Below are positions 17,583-25,067 of a stretch of 46,528 bases of DNA, piece by piece. The notes beneath the pieces are model-generated. The model made no database searches. It saw only the letters and a list, made by a program, of their open reading frames with translations, and was not told the origin of the DNA. The position numbers and the translations under genes are program-made. The stretch is from Desulfobacterales bacterium. GTDB lineage: Bacteria > Desulfobacterota > Desulfobacteria > Desulfobacterales > SpSt-501. Within the stretch, counting starts at the first letter, position 1. Each line of letters begins with the position of its first letter. The stretch is from NCBI GenBank assembly GCA_030834695.1, contig JAUQXK010000132.1, positions 1-46,528 on the forward strand, read 5' to 3'.

Positions 17583-17610
17583 CATCGAGGGTCGAGTATC
17601 GAGCATCGAT
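17583..17610 (+). repeat. Heptanucleotide tandem repeat (NNTCGAG)x4
   Basis: Four 7-bp units: CATCGAG, GGTCGAG, TATCGAG, CATCGAT, in the 128-nt gap between actB and actC. A related GATGCTCGAT upstream (about 17548-17557) can pair with ATCGAGCATC at its end to form a stem-loop. This short-sequence repeat interrupts an otherwise tight operon. Confidence 0.7.
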
Positions 17611-17641
17611 TGGCAGCAACTGTTTAGCAGCGACGGAGCCC

Positions 17642-18946
17642 ATGCCCGACCTCACCTATGCTCAGATCGACCAGACCGTTCTGAACACCCTGCAGCGGCC
17701 CCGGCCGCGCTACTGGGTCTTCGTCGCGCTCCTGTTGGGCGGCGTGCTTCTGGGAGCCGGCGCCTGGATCTACCAGATTTTCATCGGCATCGGCGTCGGC
17801 GGCCAGAATATTCCGGTGGCCTGGGGCACCTACCTCATCAATTTCGTGTTCTGGGTCGGTATTGCCCACTCCGGAACGCTTATTTCAGCTATCCTGCACC
17901 TGTTTCGTGCCGGCTGGCGCAACCCAATCGCCCGGGCGGCCGAAACCATGACCGTGTTTGCGGTCTGCTGCGCCGGGCTTTTCCCCTTTATTCACCTGGG
18001 GCGGGTCTGGCAGGTCTACTACATGCTGCCGCTTCCCAATCAGCGTCTGCTGTGGCCCAATTTCCTGTCGCCCCTGATGTTCGACGTCGTGGCGATCAGC
18101 ACCTACCTCACGGTCAGCTCTCTGTTCTGGTACACGGGGCTGCTGCCGGATCTGGCCGTCGTGCGCGACCGTTCCAGCGGCGTGCGGCACCGGATCTTCC
18201 GCATCCTCTCGCTGGGCTGGACCGGTGCCCACCACCAGTGGCTGAATTTCGGCCGCGGCTATCTCTTCTTCGCGGCGCTGGCGACTCCGCTGGTGATTTC
18301 GGTGCACAGCGTCGTGTCCTGGGATTTTGCGCTCGGCATCGTGCCGGGATGGCACACCACCATCTTCGCTCCCTACTTCGTGGCCGGCGCCATCCACTCC
18401 GGGCTTGCCATGGTGCTGACCCTGATGATCCCGCTGCGCCGGATTTTCCGCTACGAGGCCATCATCACCCTGAATGTCCTGGAAAACGTGGCCAAGACCA
18501 TGATCCTGACCGGCCTTATCGTCGGCCTGGCCTACGGCACGGAGTATTTCATCGCCTGGTACAGCCACAACGCGGTGGAGTGGGAGTCCTTCCGTTGGCG
18601 GGCGATGGGCGAGTACGCCTACGGCCTTTATTTCATGCTCATCTGCAACGTCCTGCTGCCGTCGCTGTTCCTGTTCCGGGCGGTGCGCCGCAGCATCCCT
18701 TGGCTGTTCGCTCTTTCGCTGGTGGTGAACTTCGGCATGTGGTGGGAGCGCTTCGTCATCATCGTCGGCGGGGTCGCCCACGACTTCGCCCCCCACTCCT
18801 GGGGCCTCTATGCGCCCCGGCTCGTAGAGTACTGCATCATGGTCGGCAGCTTCAGCCTGTTTTTCTTCCTGTTCCTGCTCTTCTGCAAACACCTGCCGTC
18901 CGTGTCCATGACCGAGATAAAGGAGACCGCAAACCATGCCGGCTGA
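17642..18946 (+). CDS. actC: Alternative complex III subunit C (NrfD-like quinol-binding membrane subunit)
   Basis: A 434-residue integral membrane protein of the NrfD/PsrC family with about ten transmembrane helices and a cytoplasmic N-terminus, the expected size of ActC. In alternative complex III it binds menaquinol or ubiquinol at the periplasmic side and passes electrons to the Fe-S clusters of ActB. Conserved-looking polar residues within helices (WGTYLINFVFWVGIAHSGTL, GWTGAHHQW, PHSWGLYAP) are typical. The start codon has only GGAG 3 nt upstream, so translation may be modest. Its last codons overlap the start of actD by 11 nt. Confidence 0.92.
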   Translation: MPDLTYAQIDQTVLNTLQRPRPRYWVFVALLLGGVLLGAGAWIYQIFIGIGVGGQNIPVAWGTYLINFVFWVGIAHSGTLISAILHLFRAGWRNPIARAAETMTVFAVCCAGLFPFIHLGRVWQVYYMLPLPNQRLLWPNFLSPLMFDVVAISTYLTVSSLFWYTGLLPDLAVVRDRSSGVRHRIFRILSLGWTGAHHQWLNFGRGYLFFAALATPLVISVHSVVSWDFALGIVPGWHTTIFAPYFVAGAIHSGLAMVLTLMIPLRRIFRYEAIITLNVLENVAKTMILTGLIVGLAYGTEYFIAWYSHNAVEWESFRWRAMGEYAYGLYFMLICNVLLPSLFLFRAVRRSIPWLFALSLVVNFGMWWERFVIIVGGVAHDFAPHSWGLYAPRLVEYCIMVGSFSLFFFLFLLFCKHLPSVSMTEIKETANHAG

Positions 18947-19442
18947 AACCTGCATCATGGGCCTGTTCAAGGACGAGGGCAAAGCCGCCAAGGCCATCCT
19001 GGAACTGCCCGCCGCGGGGTTCCGTTTGCGCCGCGCACACAGTCCGGTTCCCAGCCATAGAATCCTGGAGGCCTTGAAGCTGAAGAAAAGCCGCGTCGGC
19101 TGGTTCACGCTGGCAGGGGGCATCCTCGGATTTTTCACCGGGTTTGCCCTGGCCATCTTCACCTCGGTTCAATGGAATTTGATCGCCAGCGGCAAGCCGA
19201 TCGTTTCACTGATCCCCTTTTTCATCGTCGGTTTCGAGTTCACGATCCTGTTTTCGGTCTTCGGCAACGTGATCGGCCTACTGGTCTGTGCACGCCTGCC
19301 GGACTACCGGGGGCTCACGGCCTATGATCCGCGCTGCTCGGGCGAACACTTCGGGTTGTTAGCCGCCTGTGAGGCCGGCCGCGAGGGCGAGTTGATGGAA
19401 TTTTTCCAGAAGAAGGGCGGGGAGGCCAAGGTATTCGCATGA
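18936..19442 (+). CDS. actD: Alternative complex III subunit D (DUF3341)
   Basis: A 168-residue DUF3341 protein. The N-terminal alpha/beta domain (about 1-50) contains the family start MGLFKDEGKAAKAILEL. Two transmembrane helices follow (about 52-75 and 88-112), then a short cytoplasmic tail ending in FFQKKGGEAKVFA. ActD is a structural subunit of the complex without a cofactor of its own. AGGAG lies about 10 nt upstream of the ATG, which is inside the end of actC; the stop overlaps the actF start as ATGA. This is strong coupling within the operon. Confidence 0.9.
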   Translation: MPAETCIMGLFKDEGKAAKAILELPAAGFRLRRAHSPVPSHRILEALKLKKSRVGWFTLAGGILGFFTGFALAIFTSVQWNLIASGKPIVSLIPFFIVGFEFTILFSVFGNVIGLLVCARLPDYRGLTAYDPRCSGEHFGLLAACEAGREGELMEFFQKKGGEAKVFA

Positions 19443-20668
19443 ACGCGCCCATGCTATCGGATCAGCCCAACCCGGCCGCCGCGCCGCCGCGCTCGCTCTT
19501 CATGTTCGCAGCGGTACTGGCCCTTGCCGGGCTGGCGGCCTTCATCGCCGGGCTCTCCGGGTCGCAGCCGCAGAGGGCCTGGCAGGCCTTTTTCATCAAT
19601 TTTCTCCTTTGGTCGGCCATGGCCCAGGGCGCGGTGCTTTTTGCAGCTGTTACGCATACCGTCAAAGCGCGCTGGGCCGGTCCTCTCAGCGGGCTGTCGC
19701 AGGCCTTTGTCGGTTTTTTCCCGTTGTCGCTGGTCTGCTTTCCGATCCTGCTGATCGGCAGGAACCACCTGTTTCCATGGCTGCACGAGGATCTGCACGG
19801 CAAGGAGATCTGGCTGAACATCCCATTTTTGTTCAGCCGGGACGGGGCCGGTTTTCTGGCCCTCTACGGTATCGGCCTGGCTTTCCTGTCTCAAGATCTC
19901 AAACTGCGAATCCGCGCAACCGGATCGCCCGCCGGCCTGCGACGGATGCTGGCCGGGCGGCTTCCGCAAAACGACGCCGAGATCCAGCGCGTCCGTAGCC
20001 GCAAAACCCTGTGGGGCGGCCTTTACTGCTTTGCCTTTGCCCTGGTGCTCAGCCTGATCGGCTTCGACCTCATCATGAGCATGGACCCGCACTGGATCTC
20101 GACCCTGTTCGGCGCCTACCATTTTGTGAAGGCGTTTTATGTCGGGCTGGGGGCGCTGATCATTCTGGCTGCGATCGTTCACCTGCGCCAGGGCGGCCAT
20201 GCTGGAATTGCCGCCGCCCATTTTCATGACATCGGCAAATTGTTCTTCGCTTTCTGTCTCTTGTGGGCGGATTTTTTCTACGTCCAGCTGACGGTCATCT
20301 GGTACGGAAACATCCCCGAGGAGACGAGTTACGTGATCCTGCGCACGGTGACGCCGCCCTGGAACGCACTGGCCTGGTTCGTTTTCATCGTCTGCTTCGT
20401 CATCCCGTTTGTGGTTCTGATCAACCGGCGCGTCAAGACCATGCCCGGCGCCATGATCGCCCTGTGCGCCACGGTGATTCTGGGGATCTGGCTGGAGCAT
20501 CTCCTGCTGCTCGGCCCGGCCCTGAACCACGCCGCCGCGGAACTGCCCTTGGGGGTTACCGACGGCCTGGTGTTCATCGGTTTTCTGGGGTTGATGGTCT
20601 TGGCCGTGGCCCACACCCTAAAAACGTTTCCGGAGCTTTTACCTCCGGCAACCGAAAGGTTGCGCTGA
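19439..20668 (+). CDS. actF: Alternative complex III subunit F (NrfD-like membrane subunit)
   Basis: A 409-residue membrane protein with about ten hydrophobic helices, homologous in layout to ActC and the second large membrane subunit of alternative complex III. Family landmarks include the SMDPHWISTLFGAYHF segment near residue 215, the helix with LWADFFYVQLTVIWYGNIPEET, and VILGIWLEHLLLLGPAL. It is thought to take part in proton translocation within the complex. It begins in a 4-nt overlap with actD and is followed 25 nt later by the pentahaem cytochrome gene. Confidence 0.9.
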   Translation: MNAPMLSDQPNPAAAPPRSLFMFAAVLALAGLAAFIAGLSGSQPQRAWQAFFINFLLWSAMAQGAVLFAAVTHTVKARWAGPLSGLSQAFVGFFPLSLVCFPILLIGRNHLFPWLHEDLHGKEIWLNIPFLFSRDGAGFLALYGIGLAFLSQDLKLRIRATGSPAGLRRMLAGRLPQNDAEIQRVRSRKTLWGGLYCFAFALVLSLIGFDLIMSMDPHWISTLFGAYHFVKAFYVGLGALIILAAIVHLRQGGHAGIAAAHFHDIGKLFFAFCLLWADFFYVQLTVIWYGNIPEETSYVILRTVTPPWNALAWFVFIVCFVIPFVVLINRRVKTMPGAMIALCATVILGIWLEHLLLLGPALNHAAAELPLGVTDGLVFIGFLGLMVLAVAHTLKTFPELLPPATERLR

Positions 20669-20693
20669 ACCGTGCCGATCGGAAAAGGTTGAC

Positions 20694-21206
20694 ATGTCGA
20701 AAGGAAACCACGCCGCGCTATTGATCACATTGGGCAGCGTCCTGTTCGCCGCCGCCTTTTTGTATTTTTTTTACGCCTGGCCGGAAAAGATCGGTCCAGA
20801 ACAGCCGATCCCCTTCAGCCACAACGTGCACAGCGGCATCAAGGAAATTCAGTGCCAGTACTGCCACCCGTATGTGGCCTACTCGAATTTTCCCGGCATT
20901 CCGCCGGTGGAAAAATGCCTGCACTGCCACAATTACATTATCGCGAACTTCCCCTGGATCCGGAAGGAGCACGCCTATTTCAACGACAACCGACCCACGC
21001 CCTGGATCAAGGTGAACGTCATCGCGGAACACGCGTTCTTCAACCACCAGCGGCATATCAACAGTCGGGTGGCCTGCGAGGAGTGCCACGGCGAGGTCAA
21101 ACACCTGCAGCGGCTGCCGGAGAAAATATGGCGCATGGGCCAGTGTCTGGAGTGCCACCACAAGAAGAAGGCGAGTGTCGATTGTTGGCTGACGTGCCAC
21201 AACTGA
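20694..21206 (+). CDS. actA: Alternative complex III pentahaem cytochrome (ActA-like)
   Basis: A 170-residue periplasmic cytochrome with one N-terminal membrane anchor (about 7-26). Five c-type haem motifs are visible: CQYCH, CLHCH, CEECH, CLECH, and a last atypical CWLTCH (CX3CH). This is the count of the ActA pentahaem subunit, which takes electrons from ActB and hands them towards ActE or the oxidase. Usually actA opens the operon; here it comes fifth. Many free His residues (FSHNVH, FFNHQRHINS) can serve as distal ligands. It is followed by a 184-nt gap containing a large palindrome. Confidence 0.88.
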   Translation: MSKGNHAALLITLGSVLFAAAFLYFFYAWPEKIGPEQPIPFSHNVHSGIKEIQCQYCHPYVAYSNFPGIPPVEKCLHCHNYIIANFPWIRKEHAYFNDNRPTPWIKVNVIAEHAFFNHQRHINSRVACEECHGEVKHLQRLPEKIWRMGQCLECHHKKKASVDCWLTCHN

Positions 21207-21333
21207 GGCGGGTTGCACCGAAAGCCCAATCTCGGAGTTGCGCTTCATCCCGCACTCACTGCGGCGTACGGAACGTACGCCTCATTCGGCGGAAATCGCG
21301 CGCCTTGACCTTGGGCATTGGGCGCAACCCGCC
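21207..21333. repeat. 127-bp imperfect palindrome in the respiratory operon
   Basis: Outer arms GGCGGGTTGC (21207-21216) and GCAACCCGCC (21324-21333) match exactly. A further 7 bp, GCCCAAT/ATTGGGC (21224-21230/21317-21323), continue the stem with one 7-nt bulge. At the centre GGCGTACG-GAA-CGTACGCC (21263-21281) forms a perfect 8-bp hairpin. It looks like a dispersed extragenic palindromic element or an RNA-processing/attenuation structure between actA and the oxidase genes. Confidence 0.65.
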
Positions 21334-21390
21334 GCTCGCTGAGATGATTTTATGAGACACCTTCCGAGCGTATCAGTATAGGAGAAAGAC

Positions 21391-22761
21391 TTGAGCACCG
21401 CTGAAGATAGCATTTCTCACGGCAACCAGACGGCCAAGGCGTTCACGCTGACCTCGGCCCTGTGGTTTGCCTTCGCCACCACCTTCGGTATGATCGCCGC
21501 AGGCTACTTGGTTGCGCCCGATTTCATGGCCAACATCGAATACATCCAGTTCGGGCGGATGCGGCCGATGCACGTCAACGCCGTGCTCTTCGGTTTCGTG
21601 ACGCCCGGTCTTCTGGCCGCCGCCTTCTACTATCTCCCGCGGCTGATGAAAACCCGGCTGTACAGCGAAAAGCTCGGCGTCTTTTCGGCCGTCTTCTGGA
21701 ACCTGACCGTCGCCGCCGGCATGGTGGGCGTTTCCATGGGATACAGCCAGGGCCGCGAATACGCCGAACTGCCCTGGGTCGTGGACATCCTGGTCGTGAT
21801 CAGCTTCAGTCTGGTGATCGCGAACTTCCTGCTGACCATCCGCCGCCGCACCGAACCGATCCTCTACGTGTCCATTTGGTACGCGGCCGCCGCGGTGGTG
21901 CTCACCGCCTGCACCTACTGCCTCGGCAACGTGATCTGGAAGCCCGACACGGGTGCGCTCGCGGGCATTCCGGATGCTATCCTGCTGTGGTTCTACGGCC
22001 ACAACGTCTTCGGATTGCTGCTCTCGCCCATGGCCCTCGGGGTGGCCTACTATGTGCTGCCCATCGCCACGCGCAGTCCGCTTTACAGCCACACCCTGTC
22101 GCTGCTCGGCTTCTGGTCGCTGATCGTCGTCTACACTCACATCGGCACCCATCACCTGCTGCAGGTGCCGGTGCCCACCTGGCTCAAGACCATCTCGATC
22201 GTCGACAGCGTCGCCATGGTGATCCCGGTCATGGTCTTCCTGATCAACATCTGGTACACGGTCAAGGGCAAACTCGGCGACGTGCACGCCGACATCGGCG
22301 CCAAGTTCGTCTTCACCGGCACGATCTACTATTTCTTCGTCAACATCCAGGGCTCGATGATGGCGCTGCCGGATGTGCAGCGCATCACGCACTACAACAA
22401 CTGGGTCGTGGCCCACGCCCACATCGGCGTTCTGGGATTCGCCGGGGTGACGGCGCTGGGCGGGCTTTACTTCATCCTGCCGCGCATCACGGGCAAGCCG
22501 CTCCACAGCACCTTCCTGGCGGATTTGCAGTACTGGCTGGTGCTGATCGGCATCACCGGATTCGGCATCGTCCTCACCATTGTCGGGTTGATCCAGGGCC
22601 AGGCCTGGTACAACGGCGAAACCCTCTACCGCACCTTGCCGGAAATCCAGCCTTATTATATCACGCGGCTTTCCCTGGGTATCTTGATCATGACCGGCGC
22701 CTATATCGGCCTCTACAACGTCATCCGGTCGCTGTATTTCAACCGCGGAGCGACTTCATGA
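21391..22761 (+). CDS. ccoN: cbb3-type cytochrome c oxidase catalytic subunit I
   Basis: A 456-residue haem-copper oxygen reductase subunit of C (cbb3) type with about 12 helices. It reduces O2 to water at a haem b3-CuB centre. The ligand set is complete: His61 (low-spin haem b), His204 in FYGHN (CuB), His254/255 in GTHHL (CuB), His342 and His344 in AHAHIG (haem b3 and b). Tyr248, six residues before His254, is the C-family cross-linked tyrosine position. Translation starts at TTG 21391 with AGGAG 6-7 nt upstream; no in-frame ATG fits the N-terminus. It ends in an ATGA overlap with the next gene. Confidence 0.94.
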   Translation: MSTAEDSISHGNQTAKAFTLTSALWFAFATTFGMIAAGYLVAPDFMANIEYIQFGRMRPMHVNAVLFGFVTPGLLAAAFYYLPRLMKTRLYSEKLGVFSAVFWNLTVAAGMVGVSMGYSQGREYAELPWVVDILVVISFSLVIANFLLTIRRRTEPILYVSIWYAAAAVVLTACTYCLGNVIWKPDTGALAGIPDAILLWFYGHNVFGLLLSPMALGVAYYVLPIATRSPLYSHTLSLLGFWSLIVVYTHIGTHHLLQVPVPTWLKTISIVDSVAMVIPVMVFLINIWYTVKGKLGDVHADIGAKFVFTGTIYYFFVNIQGSMMALPDVQRITHYNNWVVAHAHIGVLGFAGVTALGGLYFILPRITGKPLHSTFLADLQYWLVLIGITGFGIVLTIVGLIQGQAWYNGETLYRTLPEIQPYYITRLSLGILIMTGAYIGLYNVIRSLYFNRGATS

Positions 22762-23690
22762 GAATGACCCCTGCCGTCATCCTGTTCGGAGTCCTGGCGC
22801 TGCTGGGCTCCATCGCGCTGGTCATGGTCTATTGGCCCTATGCGCAACAGGACACCACGCCCTCGGAGATCTTCCGCGCCCGCAACGCCGAGGAAGCCGC
22901 CGGCCGCCACATCTACCTCCAGAACGGGTGCGTCTACTGCCACAGCCAGGCGATTCGGCCCTTCGACTGGGATCTCGGCTCCGAGCGCATCGCCCAGGCC
23001 GGGGACTATGTGGCGGACGAACCGATCCAGCTCGGCTCCCAGCGCACCGGCGTCGACCTTTCCCAGGAAGGCGGCGAACACCCGGACGACTGGCATCATG
23101 CCCATTTCATCAACCCGCGCTACACCCGGCCCAGCTCCGTGATGCCGCCGTTCGAGTGGTTGGGGACGGAGCGCATCCGCGCACTGACCCGTTATGTGCA
23201 GAGCCTGGGGTTCCTGCAGGCCGACCGCCGCATGGAGCGCCAGGATTATTGGAAGCAGGAATCCATCACGGCCTACGAGGCCGGACCGGATGCCAATGTC
23301 CGCTGGCTGGTTGAGCACGTCCCCGAAGGCTGGCACCGGGTGCCCAACCCTTACCCGACCACCGCCGCCGGCCTGCAGCGCGGGCAGCGCATCTACCAGT
23401 ATTTCTGCATCGGCTGCCACGGCCCGGTCGGCGACGGCATGGGGCCGGCGCAGCCCTGGATCTATCCGCCGCCGCTCAATTTCACCATCCTGAAGGGCCG
23501 GGCGATCTCGGGCGGCATCCTCTACCACCAGATCATGAACGGTATCACCGGTACGGCCATGCCCTATTTCAAGCGCGACCTGGAATCACAGAAAATCTGG
23601 GAAGTGGGGGATTACGTCGCCTATTACTTCATCAACCAAAGCGATGCCAACCAGGAACCGAAAGGCATCGACGCGGCGTGGGAGCCCTAA
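22758..23690 (+). CDS. ccoO: CcoO fused to a second cytochrome c domain (CcoO-CcoP-like)
   Basis: A 310-residue dihaem cytochrome. Residues 1-200 match CcoO: an N-terminal membrane anchor (about 5-25), haem motif CVYCH (Cys58/61, His62), SQAIRPFDWDLG, and the axial Met in SSVMPPFEWLG. Residues 205-300 form a second class I cytochrome c domain with CIGCHG (Cys217/220, His221) and an axial Met in GTAMPYF. Normally CcoO is monohaem and CcoP a separate dihaem protein; here one CcoP-like domain is fused on. It passes electrons from alternative complex III or soluble cytochromes to CcoN. The ATG overlaps the ccoN stop. Confidence 0.9.
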   Translation: MRMTPAVILFGVLALLGSIALVMVYWPYAQQDTTPSEIFRARNAEEAAGRHIYLQNGCVYCHSQAIRPFDWDLGSERIAQAGDYVADEPIQLGSQRTGVDLSQEGGEHPDDWHHAHFINPRYTRPSSVMPPFEWLGTERIRALTRYVQSLGFLQADRRMERQDYWKQESITAYEAGPDANVRWLVEHVPEGWHRVPNPYPTTAAGLQRGQRIYQYFCIGCHGPVGDGMGPAQPWIYPPPLNFTILKGRAISGGILYHQIMNGITGTAMPYFKRDLESQKIWEVGDYVAYYFINQSDANQEPKGIDAAWEP

Positions 23691-23728
23691 GACGTTTGAG
23701 CTGAAATTCCAAACTTAGGATTCATGCG

Positions 23729-23989
23729 ATGTACTTCCCTTACTTCATCACATACATGGCCGTCGGTTTTGCGATCAGCCTGGCGGTTTTTCTATGGGCG
23801 CTGGATCGCGGCCAGTTCCGCGACCAGCGCCGGGCGCGGTTTCTGCCCCTGGAAGGCACTCCGGCGCCGCCGCCGGCCAAACTGAGCCGCAAAGGGCGCA
23901 TCGAAGCCGGGGGTCTGTTCGCGCTGGCCTGCTGCGGGCTGGCCGCCAGCGCCAGCGTGATCGTTTTCGCCCTGACCCACGGCCGATAG
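23729..23989 (+). CDS. Small membrane protein resembling CcoS
   Basis: An 86-residue protein with two transmembrane segments (about 4-24 and 60-82). The N-terminal half ends the first helix with FLWALDRGQFRDQ, close to the (F/W)A.RSGQ(F/Y)DD signature of the cbb3 assembly factor CcoS. CcoS proteins are about 50-70 residues and help insert copper or haem into CcoN; the extra second helix here is unusual. It could instead be a CcoQ-like small subunit. The position directly after the CcoO fusion supports a role in the oxidase. Confidence 0.6.
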   Translation: MYFPYFITYMAVGFAISLAVFLWALDRGQFRDQRRARFLPLEGTPAPPPAKLSRKGRIEAGGLFALACCGLAASASVIVFALTHGR

Positions 23990-23996
23990 GTGACCA

Positions 23997-24272
23997 ATGC
24001 GCATTTTTGATATTCTCAACATCCAGCATGTCGTCATGTACTTTTTTCCGACCCTGGCGTTCGTTCTGATCTTTGCCGCCGGCCTGGGGTATGTGCATAT
24101 CCGACGCGGGGCATCGGAGGAACGTCGGGGCCGCATCATTGAAGAATACCCCGGCGGCATTGAAGGCCGCAACGCGCCGTTTCCACTGGTGGTGACCCTG
24201 ATCATCGCCGGCACGCTGGTTTGGTGCCTGCTTTATATCGTCCTGACCGGACTTTTGAAGGTGAAAATATGA
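23997..24272 (+). CDS. Membrane protein resembling the CcoP N-terminal domain
   Basis: A 91-residue protein with two helices (about 9-31 and 60-85). The segment between them and into the second helix (EEYPGGIEGRNAPFPLVVTLII) resembles the start of CcoP, where a D/Y-DGI-E-DN-(P)LP motif precedes the membrane anchor. No haem motif is present. It may be the detached anchor of CcoP, whose haem domain has moved onto CcoO. The ATG follows the previous stop by 7 nt and its stop overlaps the next start as ATGA. Confidence 0.55.
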   Translation: MRIFDILNIQHVVMYFFPTLAFVLIFAAGLGYVHIRRGASEERRGRIIEEYPGGIEGRNAPFPLVVTLIIAGTLVWCLLYIVLTGLLKVKI

Positions 24273-24541
24273 GCCCGCACCCGGAGCATGCTATCTCGCG
24301 GACCAGAACGTTGCTGCTGGTAGCGGCCATGCTGGGCATCGTCTTTTTCCAGGGATGGCTGGCCTACACGGTCATCGGCGATCTCGGCCAGCCGGATTGG
24401 GACTACCGGCCGGTGCCGGACGTCTACGGCGAGTCGCCCTATGCCATGTATGCGCCGGTCCCTTATCCGCAGCATGTCCGCGGTCCGCAGGGGCAGGAAG
24501 CTTACCCGCTCAAGGTCCTGACGATTCAGGGGGTCAAATGA
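24269..24541 (+). CDS. Small single-helix protein of unknown function in the oxidase cluster
   Basis: A 90-residue protein with one membrane helix (about 14-33) and a periplasmic tail rich in Pro, Tyr and Asp (DWDYRPVPDVYGESPYAMYAPVPYPQ). I recognise no family. It is translationally coupled on both sides (ATGA overlaps with its neighbours), so it is very likely a structural or assembly component of the oxidase/complex III assembly. The proline-tyrosine tail could dock on a cytochrome domain, which is speculation. Confidence 0.6.
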   Translation: MSPHPEHAISRTRTLLLVAAMLGIVFFQGWLAYTVIGDLGQPDWDYRPVPDVYGESPYAMYAPVPYPQHVRGPQGQEAYPLKVLTIQGVK

Positions 24542-25053
24542 AGAAGGTGCTGGCATTGGCCGTGATCCTGATCGGGGCGCTGGGGGCCTACCACGCGCTG
24601 ATGTTCTATGACAACGACTTCCGCTACGGCCGCATGCGCGAAACGCCGGCCGTAAAGCCGCACGAAGAGCCGCTGATCCGTATGGAGGCCGGAGTCGTGC
24701 CCGTCAGCGGCGGCGAGGCGCTCCTGCGCGCCACTCCCGGATCGGCGCTCAAGCCAGCCGTGACGATGGGAGCAGCGGAGGTCATTGCCCGGGGGAAGGC
24801 CGTGTACTTTACCTTCTGCGCGCAGTGCCATGGTCCGGGCTACGACGGCAACGGCACCGTCGGGCAGAGCTTCGCACCGCTGCCGACCGATATCCGCTCC
24901 TCCGCCGTGCAGTCCAAGCCGGCCGGAGCGCTGTTCCAGAGCGTGAGCTATGGCATCCCCGGCGGACGCCAGCCGCCGCTGGAGACCACCATCACGATCG
25001 ACGATCGCTGGAGCGTGGTCGCCTTCGTCAAGTCTATGGGAGTGCGCAACTGA
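24538..25053 (+). CDS. actE: Alternative complex III monohaem cytochrome (ActE-like)
   Basis: A 171-residue monohaem cytochrome c with an N-terminal hydrophobic signal or anchor (about 4-22). The segment MRETPAVKPHEEPLIRMEAGVVPVSG matches the layout of the ActE N-terminal tail (M-R/x-Q-P-x-(x)-x-P-E...PP.GSVPV.G). The haem motif is CAQCHG followed by GYDGNGTVG. The end of the domain is DDRWSVVAFVKSMG, also an ActE feature. ActE passes electrons from the pentahaem subunit to the terminal oxidase. Here it lies after the oxidase genes, away from actBCDFA. It has no lipobox Cys. It could alternatively be counted as an oxidase cytochrome subunit. Confidence 0.75.
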   Translation: MKKVLALAVILIGALGAYHALMFYDNDFRYGRMRETPAVKPHEEPLIRMEAGVVPVSGGEALLRATPGSALKPAVTMGAAEVIARGKAVYFTFCAQCHGPGYDGNGTVGQSFAPLPTDIRSSAVQSKPAGALFQSVSYGIPGGRQPPLETTITIDDRWSVVAFVKSMGVRN

Positions 25054-25067
25054 GCTAGCCGTTTCTC

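Noticed and set aside
17545-19077. A 510-codon frame over actC
   Set aside because: Arg/Pro/His-rich shadow translation of the NrfD-like gene; no membrane pattern or motif.
21462-22757. Long upstream extension of the CcoO fusion frame through ccoN
   Set aside because: The extension is an antisense-like, Arg/His-rich shadow of ccoN; the ATG at 22758 begins the CcoO membrane anchor and overlaps the ccoN stop.
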